Shown here: piece after piece, positions 1 to 3,831 of the stretch
Numbering within the stretch: the first letter of the stretch is position 1
Layout: each line of letters starts with the position of its first letter
Source of the DNA: a bacterium
GTDB taxonomy: Bacteria; Cyanobacteriota; Vampirovibrionia; Gastranaerophilales; Gastranaerophilaceae
NCBI GenBank assembly: GCA_024408905.1
Contig: JAKSUP010000121.1
Coordinates: forward strand, 1-5,008
Reading direction: 5' to 3'
DNA length: 5,008 nucleotides
Position numbers and translations under genes: made by a program
The notes under the pieces: generated by a model
Databases searched by the model: none
What the model saw: the letters and a program-made list of their open reading frames with translations, nothing else
Told to the model about the DNA's origin: nothing

Positions 1-978
1 TTACTTAAAGTTGTCGGACTTGATAAACTGAAGAAAAAATCTTATATTGTGGCAAAGCTGAATATCAGATCAACAGTATTTGGGATTTTGCTTTTGGCCA
101 AGCACGAAGCTGATTATTACAAGAAAGCCGATTTAGAAGTTTTGGAAGCTGCAACCAGTATTTTGTCCTATGTTCTTAAAGATGTTGAATTGTCAAATGT
201 TTTTAAGATGCAATTGAAAGCTTTAAAAGACGGCATTGTTGAAAAAAATGAGGCTTATAAAACGATTAAAGAACAAAATGAAAAAATATTAGAGGCGGAT
301 AAGGTTAAAAACGAGTTCTTGGCAAATATTTCGCACGAATTAAGGACTCCTTTAAACTCGATTTTAGGGTTTTCTGAAATTCTTGGGACAAAGTTATATG
401 GAGATTTGAATTCTAAACAAGAAGAATATATCACTGATATCAAAGTATCTGCGACGCATCTTTTGGGAATGATTAATGAAGTTTTGGATATGTCAAAATT
501 GGAAGCTAATGCAATGAAAATTGTAAAAAGCACTTTTTGGATATCAAGAGCTGTTGATGAAGTTTGCAATATAATTTCGCCTTTGGCTGAAAAGAAAAAC
601 ATAACTGTTACAAAAAATCTAGATGTGGATTTTGAGGTTTTCGCAGATTATCAAAAGATTCAGCAAATTTTGTATAACCTTACAAGTAATGCAATCAAAT
701 TTACCCCTGAAAACGGGCAAGTAGATATTACAGCTAAGATAGATAATGATAATTTCAAACTCATTGTGCATGACAACGGTTGTGGTATTGAGAAGAAATA
801 TCATGGCAAAATTTTTGCAAAGTTTGTTCAGCTAGATAGTGCTTATACTAAAAAAGAGAGTTCAACCGGTTTGGGGTTGACTATTACAAAAGAACTTGTC
901 GAATTGCATAACGGAAAAATTTCCGTACTGAGTGAAGTAAATAACGGATCAACATTCGTAGTGGAAATTCCGATGTAA
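1..978 (+). CDS. Sensor histidine kinase, 3' part (5' end beyond window)
   Basis: The frame is open from base 1 to the TAA at 976-978 (325 codons in the window). The GTG at 49 is only an internal codon, so the true start lies upstream. Codons about 1-60 look like the end of a GAF-type sensory domain (FGILLLAKHEADYYKKADLEV). Codons about 60-105 form a charged, probably coiled-coil linker. The HisKA domain follows with NEFLANISHELRTPLNSILG; the predicted phosphorylated His is codon 112 (bases 334-336). The HATPase_c domain has an N-box (NLTSNAIKF, codons 226-234), a G1 box (DNGCGI, 258-263), an F-box (IFAKFVQ) and a G2 box (STGLGLTI). All catalytic motifs are intact, so it should autophosphorylate and pass phosphate to a response regulator. 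No membrane segment is visible in this part, and the protein ends at the kinase core with no receiver domain. The partner regulator and signal are not in the window; a hybrid or membrane N-terminus cannot be excluded. Confidence 0.93.
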   Translation, partial: LLKVVGLDKLKKKSYIVAKLNIRSTVFGILLLAKHEADYYKKADLEVLEAATSILSYVLKDVELSNVFKMQLKALKDGIVEKNEAYKTIKEQNEKILEADKVKNEFLANISHELRTPLNSILGFSEILGTKLYGDLNSKQEEYITDIKVSATHLLGMINEVLDMSKLEANAMKIVKSTFWISRAVDEVCNIISPLAEKKNITVTKNLDVDFEVFADYQKIQQILYNLTSNAIKFTPENGQVDITAKIDNDNFKLIVHDNGCGIEKKYHGKIFAKFVQLDSAYTKKESSTGLGLTITKELVELHNGKISVLSEVNNGSTFVVEIPM

Positions 979-1027
979 AAAAAGTAAGTTTTTAGTGAAT
1001 TTGTAACATTTTTTAACAAATACCAAA

Positions 1028-1065
1028 ACTAAAAAGAGGACTATGATTATCTTTTTAGTGTTTTT
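1028..1065 (+). terminator. Possible rho-independent terminator after the histidine kinase
   Basis: A perfect 10-base inverted repeat (ACTAAAAAGA at 1028-1037 and TCTTTTTAGT at 1050-1059) encloses a 12-base loop. It is followed by G and a run of five T at 1061-1065. It lies 50 bases past the kinase stop codon, where a terminator is expected. The stem is very A/T-rich and so weak, which lowers confidence. Because of the A-run on its left it could also act on the opposite strand. Confidence 0.45.
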
Positions 1066-1105
1066 GTAAATTTTTGTAAAAATTTTTAAAAAAAGTGTTA
1101 ATAAA
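1061..1105. other. A-tract / T-tract DNA between the kinase and flagellin genes
   Basis: This stretch is almost pure A/T. It contains a direct tandem copy of TTTTTGTAAA (1061-1070 and 1071-1080), overlapped by an 18-base near-palindrome (AAATTTTT-GT-AAAAATTT, 1068-1085), then more T and A runs. Such DNA is typically curved and can act as an UP element or a binding site for nucleoid proteins. That role is inference; only the composition and repeats are seen. Confidence 0.5.
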
Positions 1106-1123
1106 TTGTGAAAATGTGGAATA

Positions 1124-1136
1124 CATACTACGTATG
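1124..1136. promoter_or_regulatory. Small perfect palindrome, possible operator
   Basis: CATAC-TAC-GTATG is a perfect 5+3+5 inverted repeat just downstream of the A-tract region. It lies within the only unique-looking DNA (about 1100-1300) upstream of the flagellin gene. The size suits a dimeric regulator site, but no bound factor can be named and no well-spaced promoter accompanies it. A TTGTGA at 1106-1111 and a TATGAT at 1133-1138 are 21 bases apart, which is too far for a sigma-70 promoter. Confidence 0.25.
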
Positions 1137-1210
1137 ATGTTAGAATAAGGCATAAGGATATGACACCGTTGCGTAATAAGAAGTATGGAAATAATTATAT
1201 AGCTACGATT

Positions 1211-1248
1211 CGCTCCCCACAAGCGTTTGAGAAAACGGGGGGGGGGGG
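1211..1248. repeat. 12-G homopolymer with an upstream hairpin
   Basis: Bases 1237-1248 are twelve consecutive G, striking in such AT-rich DNA. Directly before them is a small hairpin, CGTTT-GAGA-AAACG (1224-1237), with a GNRA-type loop. A CCCC at 1215-1218 could pair with part of the G run to lengthen the stem. The tract is about 350 bases upstream of the flagellin start and outside any credible reading frame. Long G runs are prone to slipped-strand length change and to sequencing or assembly error. Confidence 0.75.
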
Positions 1249-1281
1249 CTAAATGCTGTTTTTAAGGCAGTAAGGCCCTAT

Positions 1282-1297
1282 GGCACTAAGGCACTAA
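1282..1297. repeat. Tandem octamer GGCACTAA x2
   Basis: Two exact head-to-tail copies of GGCACTAA occur at 1282-1289 and 1290-1297. They are preceded by looser relatives (AAGGCAGT, AAGGCCCTAT, about 1264-1281). This lies between the G tract and the palindromic repeats. No function can be assigned. Confidence 0.6.
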
Positions 1298-1325
1298 GTG
1301 TTTATTTTGTGTGCAAGAATATGTT

Positions 1326-1488
1326 CCCTCTCCTAAATCATGAGAACGGATTGTGTACTCCTTCTCCTTGCTCAGGAGAAGGTAGGGATGAGGTATTGAC
1401 AGAACAAAGAACAAACAGACACCTCACCCGAATTTCTAGATTCACAAATGTTCATCAAGAAATTCTACCCTCTCCTGCCAGTAGAGGG
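1326..1488. repeat. CCTCACC...CCTCTCC hairpin repeat cluster, upstream copy
   Basis: Three degenerate units of an intergenic palindromic repeat share the consensus CCTCAYCCTA-CC(T/C)TCTCCT-loop-AGGAGAGG. Unit 1 (about 1327-1346, plus orientation) is a decayed remnant. Unit 2 (1359-1393) is in minus orientation, has a perfect 9-base stem (CCTTCTCCT at 1360-1368, AGGAGAAGG at 1374-1382) and ends in TAGGGATGAGG. Unit 3 (1422-1488, plus) begins CCTCACCC and ends in a CCCTCT/AGAGGG stem (1468-1473, 1483-1488), and is interrupted by a short insert at 1430-1465. The same units occur downstream of the flagellin gene. An open frame over this region (1309-1608, plus strand) is a translation of the repeats and not credible as a gene. 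Confidence 0.75.
1430..1465. repeat. 36-base nested insertion in a repeat unit
   Basis: The segment starts GAATTTCT (1430-1437) and ends AGAAATTC (1458-1465), a perfect 8-base terminal inverted repeat around a 20-base loop. Removing it restores CCTCACCC-TACCCTCTCC, matching the uninterrupted sister units at 1359-1393, 3454-3486 and 3496-3526. It therefore looks like a tiny palindromic element inserted into an older repeat. No coding capacity and no obvious target duplication are visible. Confidence 0.55.
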
Positions 1489-1492
1489 AATG

Positions 1493-1572
1493 GTCATTCT
1501 GGGCGGGGTAAATCCCGCGAAGAATCCAGTCAACAAAAAGCTGGATCCTTCGGACAAAGTCCTCAGGATGAC
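1493..1572. repeat. 80-base imperfect palindrome (GTCAT...ATGAC family)
   Basis: The element begins GTCATTCTGGGCGGGG and ends CTCAGGATGAC, and the arms mirror each other. The left arm reads GTCATTCTG...GAAGAATCCAG. The reverse complement of the right arm reads GTCATCCTGAGGAC...GAAGGATCCAG. The arms meet at ATCCAG (1524-1529) and CTGGAT (1541-1546) around an 11-base A-rich loop. Each arm also folds on itself (GCGGG/CCCGC at 1503-1507 and 1514-1518; TCC-TCA-GGA at 1562-1567 and neighbours). It is visibly richer in G+C than surrounding DNA. This general repeat type (ATCCTGA...AAGGATC) is scattered through many bacterial genomes and often yields spurious peptides. It ends only 13 bases before the flagellin ribosome binding site. 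Confidence 0.75.
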
Positions 1573-1585
1573 TGCAATAAACGAG

Positions 1586-1591
1586 AGGAGG
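1586..1591 (+). promoter_or_regulatory. Ribosome binding site of the flagellin gene
   Basis: A full AGGAGG stands 4 bases before ATG 1596, inside GAGAGGAGG. The match is perfect, the spacing rather short. It fixes the start, and the resulting N-terminus (MLSINTN) is the canonical flagellin beginning. Confidence 0.85.
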
Positions 1592-1595
1592 TTGT

Positions 1596-3314
1596 ATGCT
1601 TAGCATAAACACTAACCTCTCAAGTATGATAGCTCAACAAAGCTTGAATAAGAGTACAGATATTCTTAATCAAGCAATTGAGCGTATGACAACAGGCGCT
1701 AAGATTAACCACGCAAGTGACAACGCTGCGAACTACAGCATATCAACAAATATGACAACCCAACTCAATTCGTACGAGGTAGCACAAGATAACGTAGCAT
1801 CAGGTATGGACTTGGTAAGTGTTGCAAGTGATAGCTTGAGTTTAATGTCAGACCATGCATCAAGAATACGTGATTTGTGTATTCAAGCAAGAAACGGAAC
1901 ATACGGGCAACAATCACTCAAAGCTATCCAAAGTGAAGTTGATGCAAGAATAGCAGAGATTGTACGACAATATAACACGACAGAATACAATGGGATAAAT
2001 CTTCTTAATAAAGTTGAAGATAATATACCGGCCGGTATGCCAAAAGCAGGTGCAAGCGGATTTATTGATGAAGATTTTGAACGTATAACTCCTGATATAA
2101 TTGTATCTGATCCTACACAGTTAGCTGATGCAATAGCTCACAATTCAATTATTGGTATATCAAATGCAGAAACACTTGCAAAACTTGCAGAACTTGTAAA
2201 CAGTGGTACGAGTTGTGGTGGCAAAACAATCACTTTAACTGCAGATATTGATTTATCAGCTTATTCAACAGGCGAAGGTTGGACACCGATTGGTACAAGT
2301 TCAAAATATTTTAGAGGCACCTTTGACGGACAGGGACACAAAGTAAAGAACTTGTATATCAATAGACCAAATGCAGATAATCAAGGTTTGTTTGGGTATG
2401 CAAATGATGAACTTAAAAACGTAGGTATAGAAAACTGTGATGTTACAGGTAAAGATTATGTCGGTGGCTTGGCGGGGAGTGCTGGTGCCAATATCACCAA
2501 CAGCTACGCAACAGGGAATGTAACAGGTGTAAATAAAGTCGGTGGCTTGGTGGGGGGTGCTTCGTTTAGTGATATCACCAATAGCTACGCAACTGGTGAT
2601 GTTACAGGTAATAATAGTGTTGGTGGCTTGATGGGGAATGGTCTCTGCAATATTACCAATAGCTACGCAACTGGGAATGTTACAGGTAATGAGTTTGTCG
2701 GTGGCTTGGTTGGGCTTGGTCAGGGTACTATTACCAACAGTATATCATATTCCCAAAATGTAACAGGAACTACGAAAGTGGGTTCTTTTTGTGGTTCTAC
2801 AACGCCAAGTAGTATATCAGGTTGTAAAACAATTCAAATAGAAGGTCTGAATAAACTGGGTAGTACAGATGGAGATGTGGCAGGAATAGAATACACAGAC
2901 CCACCAAAACCTGTAGATAATTCAATAACACTCCAGGTAGGTATCAATAGCGATAGTTCTTGCCAGATAAAATTTGAAACAGGGTTTTCAAATGATTTAA
3001 TAAATACATTAAAAAATCTCAAAGTTACAGACGCAGACAATCTTGAATTTATTGACAATTTCTTGAATAAGGTATCAGAAAAGCAAACAGATTTTGGTGC
3101 GGTACAAAACCGTTTGGATAGTGCGTTGGAAGAAATCGGAACGCATATTGAAAACCTTACAAGCAGTCGTTCAACCTTGAAAGATGCTGACATAGCAAAA
3201 GAATCTTCTGAATATATTCGTGGACAAATCCTTCAACAAGCAAGTGCAACATTATTATCAACAGCAAATCAATCCCCTGCAATTGCCTTAACACTTTTGT
3301 CAGGAATTCGTTAG
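1596..3314 (+). CDS. Flagellin-family protein with central GLUG-repeat domain
   Basis: A 572-residue complete gene; ATG fixed by AGGAGG, stop TAG. Residues 1-140 form a typical flagellin N-terminal D0/D1 domain (MLSINTNLSS, GAKINHASDNAANYSIS, SRIRDLCIQARNGTYG, YNTTEYNGINLL). Residues about 488-572 form the C-terminal D1/D0 domain, ending QASATLLSTANQSPAIALTLLSGIR. These parts polymerise into the exported filament core; there is no signal peptide, as expected for type III export. Residues about 140-235 carry ISNAETLAKLAELVNSGT and GKTITLTADIDLS, then WTPIGTSSKYFRGTFDGQGHKVKNLYI, a block common ahead of GLUG repeats in surface adhesins. Residues 264-400 hold GLUG-type repeats (VGGLxG...ITNSYATGNVTG), probably a beta-solenoid replacing the usual D2/D3 domains. 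Length is near ordinary large flagellins. Seven cysteines (95, 207, 281, 351, 399, 410, 456) are unusual for flagellin. The gene stands alone with no flagellar neighbours, so whether it is the main, a minor or an adhesive filament subunit is unknown. No sigma-28 promoter could be recognised. Confidence 0.92.
   Translation: MLSINTNLSSMIAQQSLNKSTDILNQAIERMTTGAKINHASDNAANYSISTNMTTQLNSYEVAQDNVASGMDLVSVASDSLSLMSDHASRIRDLCIQARNGTYGQQSLKAIQSEVDARIAEIVRQYNTTEYNGINLLNKVEDNIPAGMPKAGASGFIDEDFERITPDIIVSDPTQLADAIAHNSIIGISNAETLAKLAELVNSGTSCGGKTITLTADIDLSAYSTGEGWTPIGTSSKYFRGTFDGQGHKVKNLYINRPNADNQGLFGYANDELKNVGIENCDVTGKDYVGGLAGSAGANITNSYATGNVTGVNKVGGLVGGASFSDITNSYATGDVTGNNSVGGLMGNGLCNITNSYATGNVTGNEFVGGLVGLGQGTITNSISYSQNVTGTTKVGSFCGSTTPSSISGCKTIQIEGLNKLGSTDGDVAGIEYTDPPKPVDNSITLQVGINSDSSCQIKFETGFSNDLINTLKNLKVTDADNLEFIDNFLNKVSEKQTDFGAVQNRLDSALEEIGTHIENLTSSRSTLKDADIAKESSEYIRGQILQQASATLLSTANQSPAIALTLLSGIR
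2460..2777 (+). repeat. Four in-frame tandem GLUG-type repeats in the flagellin gene
   Basis: Four units of 26, 27, 26 and 27 codons start at 2460, 2538, 2619 and 2697. Each opens with GT(C/T)GGTGGCTTG encoding VGGL, and the first three contain AGCTACGCAAC encoding SYAT. A diverged fifth start follows at 2778 (VGSFCG), and a weaker one (LFGYANDELKNVGIENCDVTG) precedes from about 2385. Units 1-3 are close at base level, particularly around ITNSYATGNVTG; unit 4 has drifted (ITNSISYSQNVTG). Unit lengths are multiples of three, so gain or loss of a unit keeps frame. In the protein they should form successive coils of a beta-solenoid exposed on the filament surface; that structure is inferred from the GLUG family. 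Confidence 0.85.
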
Positions 3315-3345
3315 TTCCTCAGTCTTGTTTTAGAGTGCAAAATAT

Positions 3346-3440
3346 GTCATGCTGAACTTGTTTCAGCATCTTACCAATAAAGTAGTCGATAAAAGTTAGT
3401 CATTGTTATATATAAGATCCTGAAATAAATTCAGGATGAC
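3346..3440. repeat. 95-base imperfect palindrome (GTCAT...ATGAC family)
   Basis: Two 27-base arms (3346-3372 and 3414-3440) are inverted copies differing at only a few positions, separated by 41 bases. Each arm is itself a hairpin: GCTGAAC/GTTTCAGC in the left and CCTGAAT/ATTTCAGG in the right, bounded by GTCAT outside and ATCTT inside. It starts 31 bases after the flagellin stop and may act as the transcript's 3' structure, since no T-run terminator is seen. A frame through this family translates to the familiar spurious peptide CHAELVSAS. Confidence 0.8.
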
Positions 3441-3453
3441 AAAATTATAATCA

Positions 3454-3580
3454 CCTCACCTTAATCCTCTCCTAAATCAGGAGAGGGAAAACAACTCCTT
3501 CTCTGAGGGATAAGGTAGGGATGAGGGTTTTACAAGACAAAGAATTCCCGCCCCCTCACCTAACCTCTCCCTAGGAGAGG
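3454..3580. repeat. CCTCACC...CCTCTCC hairpin repeat cluster, downstream copy
   Basis: Three units of the same family as at 1326-1488. Unit 1 (3454-3486, plus) has a perfect 8-base stem, CCTCTCCT/AGGAGAGG (3466-3473, 3479-3486), around AAATC. Unit 2 (3496-3526, minus) ends GGTAGGGATGAGG. Unit 3 (3554-3580, plus) reads CCTCACCTAA and ends in the hairpin CCTCTCC-CTA-GGAGAGG. The plus, minus, plus order is the same as in the upstream cluster, so the whole three-unit block appears to be the repeating module. Confidence 0.78.
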
Positions 3581-3594
3581 AAATCTTAATCAAT

Positions 3595-3641
3595 GTCAAA
3601 ACTAGATATACCTCAGATGCTGAAACAAGTTCAGCATGACA
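3595..3641. repeat. Partial GTCAT...ATGAC palindrome
   Basis: The right arm (3615-3641) is the exact reverse complement of 3345-3371, a 27-base perfect match. The left part (GTCAAAACTAGATATACC, from 3595) keeps only a trace of the family's left end. It is best read as a decayed or truncated copy of the 95-base element. Confidence 0.75.
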
Positions 3642-3653
3642 AAAATACCAACA

Positions 3654-3700
3654 CCTCACCCTAGCCACGCCACTTCGTGGTCTCTCCTGCAAGGAGAGAG
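3654..3700. repeat. CCTCACC repeat unit with nested hairpin
   Basis: A fourth downstream unit, CCTCACCCTAG, ends in an 8-base hairpin TCTCTCCT-GCA-AGGAGAGA (3681-3699). Between the two conserved halves sits a 16-base insert at 3665-3680 with the inverted ends CCACG and CGTGG. This is a second, different small palindrome inserted at nearly the same point as the insert at 1430-1465. Confidence 0.7.
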
Positions 3701-3716
3701 AATTTTATGCTTTTTT
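3681..3716 (+). terminator. Possible terminator at the end of the repeat block
   Basis: The 8-base G+C-containing stem of the last repeat unit (3681-3688 with 3692-3699, 3-base loop) is followed by TTTT at 3703-3706 and TTTTTT at 3711-3716. It could end transcription from the flagellin side before the transporter promoter. The T-runs are offset from the stem by three bases or more, so this is tentative. Confidence 0.3.
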
Positions 3717-3749
3717 GAAATTTTTAAACATATCTCTACAAAAAAACTC

Positions 3750-3776
3750 TTGCAATAGCTATTCTTGTGATATACT
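3750..3776 (+). promoter_or_regulatory. Extended -10 promoter of the phosphate transporter gene
   Basis: TGATATACT at 3768-3776 is an extended -10 (TGN plus TATACT, five of six bases matching TATAAT). A TTGCAA -35 lies at 3750-3755; the 15-base spacing is short, which the extended -10 can offset. Between them is a perfect 10-base palindrome AATAGCTATT (3754-3763), overlapping the end of the -35, a suitable place for a repressor. Transcription would start near 3783, leaving a leader of about 50 bases. No Pho-box direct repeats were recognised. Confidence 0.55.
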
Positions 3777-3817
3777 GTTTTTGGGTGGATAAAACCAACT
3801 AACACGATTTTTCATCC

Positions 3818-3824
3818 GGAAGGA
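3818..3824 (+). promoter_or_regulatory. Ribosome binding site of the phosphate transporter
   Basis: GGAAGGA sits 7 bases before ATG 3832, giving good spacing, and decides the start. The encoded N-terminus (MDIFSIFGLCGGLALFLYGI) then begins directly with the first membrane helix, as in the family. Confidence 0.75.
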
Positions 3825-3831
3825 ATTAAGT

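Noticed and set aside
255..602. Minus-strand open frame inside the kinase gene
   Set aside because: It is antisense to the conserved HisKA region, with no recognisable domain or ribosome binding site; a similar antisense frame at 619-804 was dropped for the same reason.
1160..1174. Sigma-54-like TGACAC...TTGC
   Set aside because: The distance between the two halves is far too short for a -24/-12 promoter.
1160..1189. Possible sigma-70 promoter ATGACA / TATGGA upstream of the flagellin
   Set aside because: The -35 is good, but the -10 matches only three of six bases, so it is too weak to list as a feature.
1250..1280. Sigma-28-like TAAA...GCCCTA upstream of the flagellin
   Set aside because: The spacing is about 21 bases instead of about 15, and the downstream half poorly matches GCCGATAA.
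1309..1608. A 99-codon plus-strand open frame before the flagellin gene
   Set aside because: It is a translation of the palindromic repeats (peptides such as CTPSPCSGEGRDEV), overlaps the flagellin start, has no ribosome binding site and resembles no protein family.
2834..3193. Minus-strand open frame inside the flagellin gene
   Set aside because: It is antisense to the conserved flagellin C-terminal region with no family resemblance.
3477..3692. A 71-codon minus-strand open frame containing CHAELVSAS
   Set aside because: It lies wholly within the repeat block. This peptide is a well-known spurious translation of the GTCATGCTGAAC palindrome.
3346..3700. CRISPR array
   Set aside because: The repeats are palindromes of differing length and orientation without regular unique spacers, and there are no cas genes.
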